From Streblospio benedicti (taxonomy: Eukaryota; Annelida; Polychaeta; Spionida; Spionidae), in assembly GCA_019095985.1 (NCBI GenBank), contig CM032661.1:21271432-21335431 (forward strand): DNA of 64,000 bases, given 5' to 3'. Below are positions 52,578 through 62,679 of the stretch, piece by piece. The translations under genes and the position numbers were made by a program. Within the stretch, counting starts at the first letter, position 1. Each line of letters opens with the position of its first letter. Below the pieces are notes generated by a model that worked only from the letters and a program-made list of their open reading frames with translations, had not been told where the DNA came from and ran no database searches.

Positions 52578-53371
52578 TTAGCAAATATTGTTCTAAAAAC
52601 CTCTTTGCACATGTTGTACCGTACGTTCTCATGAGGTGCAGGCTTGGTCAAGATGTGTCCAAAGAATTTAGAAAACAAGTTATTTAGCTAGACTCCTCTA
52701 GAACACTAAGGAACCATTCATGTTATGGCAGGTGGTCTTGGATAGTCGCCTGACATATTACTAAAAGGAAATTTGTAGTGACTTATAAAATCTATTGCTT
52801 CACACCATCCCGCACCTCAACGTAAAATTATTTTGTGGATCCACACAAGCAAAATCACGATTAGGAATCTCCGCTCGTGTCCATGTAACTTTCACATATG
52901 ATGGGGCTATATGTTAGTGTATCAATGGCGTATTAGAAACCAAATTGGTCAATATGATATAATGTGAGGACGTGCGATTTATCTGTTAATTATGGATGTA
53001 TGTATTTAATATGTCAATTATATGTCAAATTTTGAAGCACAGACTCCAGTTTCTAGCGCCTATGTGTGGACCATGCGTTTTTAATAAATTGAGCCTAAAT
53101 AACAGTGGCAATAGCCAGAAATAAACACATACACAGGAAAGATTTTCACACTTTAATTTCAATATGTGTAAATTCTCAGCCAAATATTTGAATTTCATTA
53201 ATACAATGGTGTTTTTCAAATTATACATTTAGGAAACTTAAGAAACTTCAACAAAATGTTTTTGTTAAAAATTAGCTTGCCGTTCAAAAATTACAAATAT
53301 CCTTTATATGCTTTTAATGTCAACACACTTACATTGTAATTATTTACTCTAACAGGTCAATCTGCACGACT
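52578..53371. other. Intergenic sequence downstream of the BTB/zinc-finger gene
   Basis: AT-rich, no supportable gene. A 67-codon minus-strand open frame at 53025-53228 has no recognisable motif. Confidence 0.6.
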
Positions 53372-53545
53372 TCAGATATTGAAAATTGGGTCGTACACAT
53401 GAGAGAGTTGAAAGCCCCCCTCGTCCCTGTTCATGACCTGTCTCTGTCCTCGTATCTTGATCGCTTCCTTGATTGTTCTTATCCTCCAATCACTTTCTCT
53501 GTCAAACACACTGACTGACACTGGCAACAGTAGTTGTTGAAACTG
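53372..53545 (-). mobile_element. Fragment of a Penelope-like retroelement (GIY-YIG endonuclease C-terminus)
   Basis: The minus strand reads DWRIRTIKEAIKIRG followed by MNRDEGGFQLSHVYDP, the C-terminal signature (KEAIxIR, MNRDxG, LPxxYD-like) I associate with GIY-YIG endonuclease domains of Penelope-like elements. Only about 57 residues remain, with no reverse transcriptase nearby, so it is a short fossil. It overlaps or abuts the 3' UTR of the BTB/zinc-finger gene. Confidence 0.5.
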
Positions 53546-53561
53546 TCAATCAATGTAAGAT

Positions 53562-53567
53562 TTTATT
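53562..53567 (-). terminator. Possible polyadenylation signal of the BTB/zinc-finger gene
   Basis: AATAAA on the minus strand about 150 nt past the stop codon. Other signals further on cannot be excluded. Confidence 0.35.
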
Positions 53568-53712
53568 GTGTTGTGTCAAGATGAACTTTGTAAATATATA
53601 TGGATTCCAACACGATGAACACATTCAAGGATACATTTACGTGGGCTAACATTTCCTTGATACATCCACAGCAAAATCAAATCTCATTTCATTAACATTT
53701 ACAATACAATGG

Positions 53713-56400
53713 TCATACATAATCTGTGAACGTTTGTGGTAAATAATCTAATCCAACTATTCCTTCCTGTAAAACAATATCCTCATGTTCATAAGAATCA
53801 TATTTTGCTAAAGAACAACTTCTCTTGTGCTTGTTCAAATTACTTTTATTTTTTGACCCATGTCCACACCCTTCACATACATATGGCTTCTCATCGGAGT
53901 GGCGATTGGCCAAATGAACTTTGAGCAATGTCTTTATACGAGCAGTATATGGACAAATATGACACTTAAATTTACGCTCTGCGGAATGCACAGAGAGATG
54001 TCTTCGTAAGTAAAGTTTTCTAGCAAATACTTTTCCACAAATATCACATGTGTTGATGTCATCTCCATGATTCATTCTCTCATGATACTTTACTTTTCCT
54101 CGTCTTAGATCTTTGTAATGGCAGTATGAACATTTATATATTTGTTGTCCTTTATAAGCAAGAAGTTTGTGTATTGAAAACTGGTGTGCTCGAACTGAAG
54201 TTATATAACATGATGTGAAATCGCACAAGCTGCATTTGAAAAGTTTACTTTTTTCATGAATAATTTTTACATGGTGTTCTAAACGTTTAGTACCATTAAA
54301 ACTTTTGTTACATAATTTGCATTTGACAAAAACTGGATTATGAATAAATTGATCGTGATTTGTTAGCCTTTTTACACTTGTGGTTCTAAAATCACATTTG
54401 GAACATGATAAAATTTTCAGAATACCTTTACGCATATAATTCTCCTCCAAAACATCCAAAGACACTTTGTGATCATTCAAAAGATGTTCATTAAGCACAC
54501 AACCAGTTCTTTTAAATGTTTTTCCACACAAATCACATGAAAATTGCTGTTCCTCGTGAATATTCCAATAATGTCTAAAAACATGAGATGCATTTTTAGA
54601 TTGAAAGTCACACTTGGGACACTTTTGGAAGTCTCCAATACGAAAGTGTGTGCACCGACATATCAGATGTCTTTCCAAATTACGTTTTGATGGAAAGAAC
54701 TTTTGGCAGTGTTTACACGTAGGGAGACAGCTTGGATGAAAATTTTGCATATGCTTGAACAAATTCTTTACTAGTATTTTCTTTCCACATTTTGTACAGT
54801 TTGTTGGCTTGTAACGATCACCCATGTAGGATATTTTGTTGTATATACAAGATACAACAGAAGCAGTGTCATCACAGTTACTTTTTTCTTGCTCATCACA
54901 AATTTGCGTTTCTTTACTCTTGGCTAAATCATTAAAAATGGATAAGTTCATACCATCAACAACAAGAGTATTTGAATAAATGTTTTCTGAATCTAATGTT
55001 ACAGATTGTTGCAAGTCTTCTTGTAAAGAATTGTCTGAAAAGGAGCTTGACAAGCAAGGATTATCAGATGGTGGTTTATGATATGAATGTAATAGTGTTG
55101 GTATATCATTTGGTGAAGACACAGGCTTTTGACTCTTTACTTTCATGACATAAACCTTCACTCCTTGCTCTAAAAGAAAACATCCTGTATTTTCGTTTAT
55201 TGGGTGTACACTTTGCGTATTGCCAGTGGCAAGCGCACAAACATTTTCATTGACATGAACCAAAGGCAATGCATTTTCATTTTTATTCAACACATTCAAT
55301 TGAAGTTTGCTATTTTGATTAGCTGTAATAGTTGAATCATGGTCATTACTGAAACATGTATTTCCTTTTTTCTTGATTTGATCATTGTTATTACGCAGTT
55401 CAATTTCTTTTTTGTTCAATGCATACACTGCAAGTTTGATACTTTGAGCTGTGTCGATTGAATCTTGGGGATTACTCAAAAGAGTTTTTTCTTTCTTCTT
55501 GCTTTTAATTTTCTTATCCAACAAGTACACCTTACCTTTGCTACTTTGATGAGAAGAGTTGCCTGATTTGTTTCTTTTTCTATTGTTATCACTAGTTTCA
55601 TTCAATTTTTGTAGAACTGCTTTATTAAGATTGGGTGGTGTTGATGTAATTGCACTGGGAATATATGACTGTTCATTTTCAATATGTCCAGTGCTGTTAA
55701 CAAATAATTTTTGCTGCAATAGCTGCTGCTCTGAAGGATTTGTAACTTGCATAAAAGGTATTGTTCCAACATCTTTTGTATTGATAATTCTTTTAAGACT
55801 ATCAGGTTTTGGTAGATTTACTGACGCTGTGTGTCTGTCTTGTTCTTTTATTCCTAATTCAACATTTGTGTCTTTAGCATCTTCTGATCCTTTTGGTAAG
55901 TCATGAGGTTTTCTTGAGATAATAACTTTGTGAATTCTTTTTGTGGTAGCAGATTTTGACAAATCATTTGAGTTGCTCATAATATTAACAGGCAAACCAT
56001 GTCCAGGAGTGTGAACTATAGAATCTCCTTCTTGGCTTGTAACATTTTTACAGATGTTTTCCATCATTCTACTTTGTAATGCTTTCCCAATGTTTTGGAA
56101 TCTCTTCTCTTCTTTCTGATTTTGAAATTGTATTTGCCCTGTATAAAAGAAATCCAATAACCGAACAATTTCATTTGTGGAAACGCCATGAATGCACATA
56201 GCATGTTTCCCACTTGGGTTTTTAGTTGATTTTATTTGTTCTCTTAAAATGTCACTGCAGGCTGCAAGAATAAGTGAATGGGCTGGTATTTCAGGACTAT
56301 GCGGCTCTGAAGAATATAATACTGCATCACAGAGATGAGATGACAAGCGCAACTCATTCAGCTGCAGCAAAATAAGCTGACATACACTTTTGGAATCCAT
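53713..56400 (-). CDS. BTB/POZ domain C2H2 zinc-finger protein, single coding exon
   Basis: 895 residues. A BTB fold at residues ~8-115 shows the usual LCDAVL (Asp25), PAHSLILAACSD (His41) and LLDFFYTGQI elements and should mediate dimerisation and corepressor contact. A long low-complexity linker rich in Lys, Asn and Ser follows. From about residue 533 come eleven C2H2-type fingers, including CKHCQKFFPSKRNLERH, CDICGKVFARKLYLRRH and CHICPYTARIKTLLKVH. It is therefore a nuclear DNA-binding regulator of the ZBTB class; I cannot assign an orthologue. On the minus strand TTTTCTTCAG directly abuts the ATG, so an upstream 5' noncoding exon is expected. The lack of coding introns is common in this family. 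Confidence 0.92.
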   Translation of the reverse strand: MDSKSVCQLILLQLNELRLSSHLCDAVLYSSEPHSPEIPAHSLILAACSDILREQIKSTKNPSGKHAMCIHGVSTNEIVRLLDFFYTGQIQFQNQKEEKRFQNIGKALQSRMMENICKNVTSQEGDSIVHTPGHGLPVNIMSNSNDLSKSATTKRIHKVIISRKPHDLPKGSEDAKDTNVELGIKEQDRHTASVNLPKPDSLKRIINTKDVGTIPFMQVTNPSEQQLLQQKLFVNSTGHIENEQSYIPSAITSTPPNLNKAVLQKLNETSDNNRKRNKSGNSSHQSSKGKVYLLDKKIKSKKKEKTLLSNPQDSIDTAQSIKLAVYALNKKEIELRNNNDQIKKKGNTCFSNDHDSTITANQNSKLQLNVLNKNENALPLVHVNENVCALATGNTQSVHPINENTGCFLLEQGVKVYVMKVKSQKPVSSPNDIPTLLHSYHKPPSDNPCLSSSFSDNSLQEDLQQSVTLDSENIYSNTLVVDGMNLSIFNDLAKSKETQICDEQEKSNCDDTASVVSCIYNKISYMGDRYKPTNCTKCGKKILVKNLFKHMQNFHPSCLPTCKHCQKFFPSKRNLERHLICRCTHFRIGDFQKCPKCDFQSKNASHVFRHYWNIHEEQQFSCDLCGKTFKRTGCVLNEHLLNDHKVSLDVLEENYMRKGILKILSCSKCDFRTTSVKRLTNHDQFIHNPVFVKCKLCNKSFNGTKRLEHHVKIIHEKSKLFKCSLCDFTSCYITSVRAHQFSIHKLLAYKGQQIYKCSYCHYKDLRRGKVKYHERMNHGDDINTCDICGKVFARKLYLRRHLSVHSAERKFKCHICPYTARIKTLLKVHLANRHSDEKPYVCEGCGHGSKNKSNLNKHKRSCSLAKYDSYEHEDIVLQEGIVGLDYLPQTFTDYV

Positions 56401-56539
56401 CTGAAGAAAACATCAAAATAAAATATATACATGTATATTGTGATGTATCATATAAACATATGTATTAGATAAATAGATTTTAATGATGGAGTAGCTGTGC
56501 GTACGTACTGTCATTCTGACACTCGTTTGAAAAGGTGTT

Positions 56540-56710
56540 AAAATGACAGCGCCCACACCTATGTATGTATACACTTGGAATGGAGGTAAGAAAAAAAGTA
56601 ATGTACATTGTTTGGCTTGTCAAACAAATTAATTTCCGGGCGAATGCGTTATAACGGGTTAGTTGGATTGACCAATCAGATTGTACCGATAGTTTGTCAC
56701 CAACTTTGTG
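56540..56710 (-). promoter_or_regulatory. Candidate promoter or 5' leader of the BTB/zinc-finger gene
   Basis: A locally higher-GC patch 140-310 bp upstream of the ATG. It has CCAATCAG (NF-Y type) at 56672-56679 and a GCGCCCACACC (KLF/Sp type) motif near 56549-56559. Because the coding exon starts at a splice acceptor, the true start site could lie here or further upstream. Confidence 0.35.
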
Positions 56711-57485
56711 AATTTCCCACCAACCCACCCAGATTTTATTAATAGTTTCTTGTTAGTTGGGTGTTTAATTGATAAGACAGTGGTTTGTAGTATGGTTAAC
56801 TTGATATGTTATGTAACTACGTTTTCGTTTATTGCTAACTATTATTACATGTACTTTTCATTGTGGTGCTTAAGATATACACCAGTTTTGTGTTTCTTAC
56901 AGTCCAGTATTTTGTGTTGTTGATTGTACATAAAATGTTCAACTCCTAATGTAATGTTTGATTGATATATATTGTAGTTGCTTGTGTCAATTTGTACCAT
57001 TATATGGTTCTCATATTGTGGCATTAATTGCATTTTGATATGATGTTTTGTAATTGTTTATTGTCAAATAGTTTCTAACTTTGGCCATGTTCATTGTGAC
57101 TGAGAACATGGCTTTATTTTTTATTCCCAAATAAACATCTTTAAAATAATTTCATAGTTCAGTCATTTGCTTGGTAATTCTTTTATATTTTTTGTGAGTG
57201 GGCGGTGGTGAAGATGGGTGTTGTTGTTTTTTTACATAATACAAGCTAAACAGCCCTGGATCTGCTATGGCCATGTTGAACATATGTGAACACCTTTTTC
57301 TTGGACTGACTCTACGTCTGATACCGTGGCGTGGCAATAGTTGGAGTTTGAATTCAAATGAATTTGTCACATCACTCACTGACAGTCAACATGCACCACG
57401 ACTAGTAGGCAGACTTTGTGAGAAGTCACTACTGACACTAGATCTAGTGGCCACTAGTCTAGTCTACATCCAGTAGCAAAAGTAT
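56711..57485. other. Intergenic sequence upstream of the BTB/zinc-finger gene
   Basis: AT-rich with a higher-GC patch at 57240-57470. Short open frames on both strands overlap there without recognisable protein content. An AATAAA near 57131 on the + strand has no supported transcript. Confidence 0.5.
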
Positions 57486-57494
57486 ATAACACTG

Positions 57495-57534
57495 TAACCA
57501 AACGTATTTGGCCCGAGCCAAATACGTTTGGTTA
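57495..57534. mobile_element. 40-bp perfect palindrome flanked by 9-bp direct repeats
   Basis: Arms of 18 bp (57495-57512 and 57517-57534) pair without mismatch around a CCGA loop. ATAACACTG occurs directly on both sides (57486-57494 and 57535-57543), exactly abutting the palindrome, as a target-site duplication would. It could be a minimal foldback or the remnant of an excised larger element. Confidence 0.7.
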
Positions 57535-57578
57535 ATAACACTGGCACTTGACAAGCAAATGACTTGTCACAAAAAAAC

Positions 57579-57679
57579 GACTGAAAATATAGTTATTGTT
57601 TATTTTTTATTAGTCTACCTGGTCCGTCAGTGATAGGAAATAGTTGGTAGACAAATAAATAATAACTATATTTTCAGTC
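57579..57679. mobile_element. Foldback (MITE-like) element, about 100 bp
   Basis: GACTGAAAATATAGTTATT (57579-57597) is the exact reverse complement of 57661-57679. The arms extend less perfectly inward to CTACC at 57619 and GGTAG at 57646, leaving a loop of about 26 nt. No coding content. Confidence 0.65.
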
Positions 57680-58433
57680 ATTTTTCTGTCTGCCACTGCC
57701 AGTGACACTGTCAGGTGTCAGTGATTAAAGCATGATGCTAGTTAGTACTAATCTACTACGTGTATGCACCTATTTGTCAACATATGGATTAGATTAGCCT
57801 AATACTATTAGTGTTCTTTTCATCACGCACAGTCACTAATTACCAAAATAATGAGCAGTATCTTCTAGGGCTATGATTTTATGTGTGTAATCGAAAGATT
57901 TGAACTTCTGTTGATTTTTCTCTTACGGATATGTCGAACAAACATATCTATAGTTTGTAATGTCGAGGACATTGTGATTATGAAACCACCAGGTTTGTTG
58001 TCACAGGTACTGATTTACGACGCTTATTCGACAGTTCGATTTTTGGAAGATATTGGCTCATTGTCTTCAGTTCGAAGTTACAATTAACTTAAAATTAATT
58101 TTATAGAAACTTTTTTAGGGCCTCAACATTTTTGGTTAAATATGCCATTTTTTACATCCTACATATAAAATATATCATTTGAACACAACTGTGGAAAATT
58201 AAGCATGTTAAAAACTGACTCATTTTGTTATCTTTATTGAAGTATCCAGAAGTTTACTATTGATTTATTAGCTTAGACTACTTTTATCAATATTCACAAA
58301 TTCCTTATTTAATAAAACCCCTTTGGTAACAGGTTTACGAAAAAAAAACTAAAAAAAACTAATTATTTCTTCTAAATACATTATTATTTGAAAGTCAACC
58401 AACCAATACAAATAAGACATTACAATTTAAAGG

Positions 58434-58759
58434 TAAATTCATTTAAACAACTACAATAAATTAGAAATGTGATCACCTAAATTATCAGCAGCTAACAGCT
58501 CCCTTGTTCACGGAACGAGGCTGTCATAACAAGCAGCCACACACCTAGGGATTGCGGGTGGTGTGGTCCCTCCCCTCCTCAGCTTCCTCCCTCAGTAACG
58601 ACAGATATGCTTGAGGGGGGTCAAAACCATCCGTCTTGTTGAGACTACTTGATGTTCGTTAGGACTGCCTCGTTCCGTGAACAAGGCAGCTGTTAGCTAC
58701 CGAAAATTTGGAAGTGATAGTACTATTTCTAATTCATTGTAGTTGTTTAAATGAATTTA
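58434..58759. mobile_element. Foldback (MITE-like) element, about 326 bp
   Basis: Long imperfect inverted arms, 58434-58521 and 58667-58759. The inner 32 bp (58490-58521 against 58667-58698) differ at one base; the outer parts (AAATTCATTTAAACAACTAC and its complement) are also nearly exact. The central 145 bp are C/T-rich and not coding. No clear target-site duplication seen. Confidence 0.7.
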
Positions 58760-58819
58760 TTATTGAATTATATGATTCACACTACAAATGAACTTTTATA
58801 ATGAAAACCAAAGACCACT

Positions 58820-58889
58820 ACTGCATCAGTGGGCTTTGAGAAAATGAAAAATGAAAATTAAAATTCTTTTCAAAGTCCATTGATGCAGT
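58820..58889. repeat. Short inverted repeat (hairpin)
   Basis: ACTGCATCAGTGGGCTTTGA (58820-58839) pairs with CAAAGTCCATTGATGCAGT (58871-58889) with a few mismatches. Only about 60 bp from the previous foldback. Confidence 0.6.
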
Positions 58890-59414
58890 TGCCTTTGATG
58901 AAACAATTACAAGTAAATAATATTCCTACTCATGAATATTGCATACGCCATTATGCCTGACAGTTTGGAAACACAACAAAACATTTCATTTTTTAGGCTT
59001 GTGAAGAAAAAATTGTGCAAATCATGACATTTTTATCAATATGAATAATATCAGCTAGTAAGACACACATTTCAAAATGCGTTTCAAAATTGTGACATGA
59101 TCTAATTTTTTTTTTAAAAGTTCATTCAATATAATGTATATATGGAAATATTAGAATACATCATTACATTTATGCATGATCACTTATCTACATTTCGTGC
59201 AAAAGAACCAAAAATTAGTTTTAATTAAACATAATACCGCCACTATTTAAAGAGAAAAGAAAAGCAGCATCATTATATGAAAAAATATAAATAACTTTTG
59301 ACATTCTAATATTACAGTATTTTGATACAGAAACCTTAATTTGTATTCATAAGTTCTATTGACACAAATGTATCACAAGTAAAATAAACATTAACATTGT
59401 TTTTCAAATCAATT
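58890..59414. other. AT-rich intergenic or 3' UTR sequence of the NEURL2-like gene
   Basis: Follows the NEURL2-like stop codon on the minus strand. No clear AATAAA on the minus strand close by; an ATTAAA near 59220 is possible. Nothing else seen. Confidence 0.5.
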
Positions 59415-59533
59415 CTAAGACACTTCATATCGCAGGTATTCCTTTAATTTGCTAGGAATGGGGAGAGAGTCTATTCTATCCTTATGAAGATGGCCTAGTA
59501 TCACATCACGACATGCATTTTGAAGAGTACCGA
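59415..59533 (-). CDS. NEURL2: NEURL2-like gene, coding exon 2: SOCS box
   Basis: On the minus strand a strong acceptor (TTCTTATCTTTCAG) precedes this exon. In phase 1 it reads V-GTLQNACRDVILGHLHKD then RIDSLPIPSKLKEYLRYEVS-stop. That is a SOCS box (L..CR..I, then the LPIP/LKEYL cullin-side motif), which recruits Elongin B/C and a cullin to form an E3 ligase. It is too short to stand alone as an open frame. Confidence 0.9.
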
Positions 59534-59897
59534 CTGAAAGATAAGAAGAATTGTCAATAAACTAAAGCAGATAGCATTCAATTCACTTAGACATATTTAT
59601 GTAAATTTCTACAACATTCTCTCATAATTTGGCTGTATAATATAAGGCATATTTATAATTTAGTGACTGTAGGGTTGACATTAAATACTAAAAATATGTG
59701 GGAACGCAAGTTCAGAATTAAGCACTGATACGCTTGTATTGAAGAGTAGATTTTTCATTATATTACATATATTATAGAGGGTTACTCATCCTGCTGGCTA
59801 GTAGAACTTTTCCACCTAATCCTGACCCTGCGAAAGAGCAATAAATAAATGAAATTCACTCACTACCAATTTAAGATATCATAAAGCCCAATCTCAC
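59534..59897 (-). other. NEURL2-like intron (364 nt)
   Basis: Donor GGAG|GTGAGA and acceptor TTTCAG on the minus strand. The exon 1 frame stays open for eleven more codons into the intron, but only the GTGAGA donor gives the phase needed for the SOCS exon. Confidence 0.85.
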
Positions 59898-60621
59898 CTC
59901 CATATAGCTGAATTATCCTCACTTGCTTTGTGGTACCGTATACATCAACAACTGCGTACAGAGGACCCTGGTCATAATTAATATCTTTTGCACAAGGTCC
60001 TTGGTCTTCACCATTAATAATAAAATGCATCTGCGCTTTATTGTTTTTTACAGTAAACACAATGCCTATTCTACTTCCAACATCAGTTGGCAACATGTCA
60101 CTGTCACTAGCTTCTGCACTACTTTCACTTGAAGATTCTATGAAACCACTAAGATCATCAGATGTATGACTATCATCTCTTAGTCTCAATTTAGGCATTT
60201 GTGGTTTTAAAAGACTACGCCGAAAGGCCCCATTGTAAGTATAGACATATTCTCCATTTCCAAGTATTGATATATATGGCTCAGATGTTTCTTCTGCAGA
60301 TTCATTGTCAGTATAAATTTTGTTATGAGATTTTGTAACAGCATATATCCATGACTTTCCTCTATTAGCTAGATCAGGAAGAGCATACTGTGGTAACTGA
60401 AATCTTTTATTAGGGTCATGTTGAGTCAGCCCAATTCTAAGATGACCACTCCATCCTCTTTCATTCTTTTCTATTTCAATCAAGAAGATCTCCATTGGAT
60501 GAAGAGGTCGCTCACTAAAACTAATAGCCTGTGCAAAGCTATTCTCCCTCAGTGCAACCATGTTGTCATCATATAATCGCATGTTTTCCCCATGATATGG
60601 GTGGAATCGCATAACTGGCAT
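59898..60621 (-). CDS. NEURL2: NEURL2-like gene, coding exon 1: neuralized (NHR) domain
   Basis: Starts MPVMRFHPYHGENMRL and ends VRIIQLYG|. The NHR signature is clear: FHPYHGEN, then SFAQAISFSERPLHP, then GWSGHLRIGLT, and later RIGIVF and GPLYAVVDVYG. An acidic, Ser-rich insert of about 60 residues (near residues 150-200) splits the domain. With exon 2 the protein is 280 residues, close to the human NEURL2 length as I recall it. NEURL2 (Ozz) is the substrate-binding part of a cullin-5 ubiquitin ligase in vertebrate muscle; the role here is inferred. The acceptor TTTATTTCAG at 60627 lies six bases upstream of the ATG, so a 5' exon exists that I could not locate; it could add residues. Confidence 0.92.
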
Positions 60622-60779
60622 ATTGCCTGAAATAAAAAACAAAACATGCTTGAAATGATGTGTGAACTAAAAATAAAATCAACTTATTTAATTAGCACAT
60701 AAGGATAATATATATACAAGAAAACTTCACCCATACTTTGGGCTTCGTCAGACTGCCAATATTACCAAACATAAAAAGT

Positions 60780-61097
60780 CTAAAAAATACTACAGGATTT
60801 CCACACACTAGGGAGGTTGTATCGTCTACCATCTCTATTGAGAGGTTTCAATATTCTAATAAAAAACTCTTCCTTAACACCTCTCTGAAAACATCTGTTA
60901 ACCACTGTAAGAACTTTTGCTCCATCTGGGTCTAAACTATGATCGGGGGGAATCAGTGTGAATATGTTTGGATTTTGAAAACTTCTGACGACGTGCTATT
61001 TGGTAGATGGTGTTCCTTAAACACGTGTTCTCAGAGCGCGTTCCGTTTCACCAATATAGCTGCAATCACACTGACTACATCGTATCTGGTATACTGG
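60780..61097 (-). mobile_element. Decayed Penelope-like GIY-YIG endonuclease fragment
   Basis: The minus strand shows CDCSYIGETERALRTRV, the YIG half of a GIY-YIG nuclease, and further along RGVKEEFFIRILKPLNRDG and RYNLPSVW, the C-terminal signature of Penelope-like retroelement endonucleases. About 100 residues are recognisable, with a few breaks, so it is a fossil. It lies in the 5' intron of the NEURL2-like gene. Confidence 0.65.
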
Positions 61098-61665
61098 TCG
61101 TACATCTTTGTCTTAGATCCACACAAAGGGCCGATATTGTATGAAAAGCTTGCTTTATCTAATTTAGGTAACCATAGCTTTAACGTAAGTAAAATGCACG
61201 TTTACAAAGTTCTGGGCTGGTTTCTATTAATATTTATCATGATCAGCATGTTATTGGTCATTCAAAAATAAAGCATTCATATTTTTAAGAGGACTAACTC
61301 TTTGTCGAATATCACATTGTCATTAGTAATACAGCTAGTGGCAGCAATATCAAGTTGATCACATGTATATCATAAAGTGCACATATATTGCAATAACAGT
61401 CATATAACATAAGGACTGTTTATTACACCAGGACATATTTATCATTTAATATCAAATAGACACCAACATTTAGATTGTTGCTGAAATGTTGGGCAATAAC
61501 GTTGACGCATTTCAATTCAGATAATTATCCTCTGCATGCTTTGTCTTCTACAGATTTAGAAGGGCTTAAATAAAAGCTGGACATAGCAAAATGAATATTT
61601 TGATTTAAACTATGGACTCTTTAATACAATGATCTCACTATGTCTGGTGTGTGGTATGAAACTTA

Positions 61666-61911
61666 CTCTGATTTACAAACACCATAGAGCACCAATCGCA
61701 CTGATCAGCCATACACACAATCCGTGATTTTTACATATGACGTGAACTCCCTGTTGTAGAGGTCACTAAATTTCATGTCATACGTAAAATTCACGAATTG
61801 TGTGTATGGCCAGTTTTAGCGATTAGTGCCCTACCATACACATTACTATCATTCGATAGAAGCGCTATATAATAGTAGTAATGTGTATGGCCTAGTGTTT
61901 GTAAATCACAG
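61666..61911. mobile_element. Composite foldback element of 246 bp with nested hairpins
   Basis: Outer ends CTCTGATTTACAAACAC (61666-61682) and the complement of CTGTGATTTACAAACAC (61895-61911) are inverted. Inside, 61-nt arms (61686-61746 and 61772-61832) pair imperfectly, and a second hairpin (61834-61848 with 61876-61890) pairs perfectly over 15 bp. TA flanks both ends, compatible with a TA target duplication of Tc1/mariner type. Confidence 0.7.
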
Positions 61912-62679
61912 TAGTATATTACATAGAGCACAGCACCGCGAGTTCGTATACAGAATCCCATGTACACAGTCAGTTTGTGTGTCATTTACACAACAATGAA
62001 ACTAAATAATGTGTCCACAATCTTTCGCCGAAATGCATTTTGCACACCCAGTGTCATCATGTATGAGATGTCTTTAACTTTAAGGAGTTTCATTATGAAT
62101 AAAGACTCCATTTAAAATGGAACACACGAGTTACCTGTAGCTGTAACTGTGTACACAAACTCCCTGTGCAGTATCTACCACACACCCATGCATCAAGTCA
62201 TCACTCTATTATACAATGTTAAACTGCTTAACCTACGATAGTATGACGTCACTTCTATTTACGAAATGGCTTCTTGCCACACATTCATGAATTGTAATGA
62301 ATGCCAATTGAAAGTTCTGTCAAACATGCGAATGTAGAAATCCAGGTCTAGAATATAGTTTCTTACGTTCTTTTCGAAATGAATGACCTTACGACTTACT
62401 CATCAAAGATTTGCGTAACTTAAGCCCAGTGTCAATGAAAAGTATAGATTCATCAATGCGTAGTCTCCGTGACAAAATGAGACTAGACCAAGATTTTAGA
62501 TCATGATTTTTACTCCACTTAAATTTTCAACACATTGATTAGCTTTATGGGAGGGTATTTTGTGCCTATTGTTTATATAAAAAGCTGGAAAAGACACATA
62601 TAGTACATATGAGTCACCTGAAAATTGCAATAATTGAGCTTAGAATTACATCTAGTGTTAAATAAAATTTTAAAAAACC

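Noticed and set aside
57131-57136. AATAAA as a gene end on the + strand
   Set aside because: No upstream coding exon on that strand.
57152-57476. Overlapping 69-75 codon open frames on both strands upstream of the BTB gene
   Set aside because: No motif or splice evidence; more likely promoter-proximal higher-GC DNA.
59863-59897. Extension of NEURL2-like exon 1 to its in-frame stop
   Set aside because: The GTGAGA donor at 59897 gives the only phase that joins the SOCS box.
60738-60935. 65-codon + strand open frame
   Set aside because: Antisense shadow of the Penelope-like endonuclease C-terminus.
60939-61271. 110-codon + strand open frame with hydrophobic stretches
   Set aside because: Largely antisense to the Penelope-like fragment; the hydrophobic look follows from AT-rich sequence.
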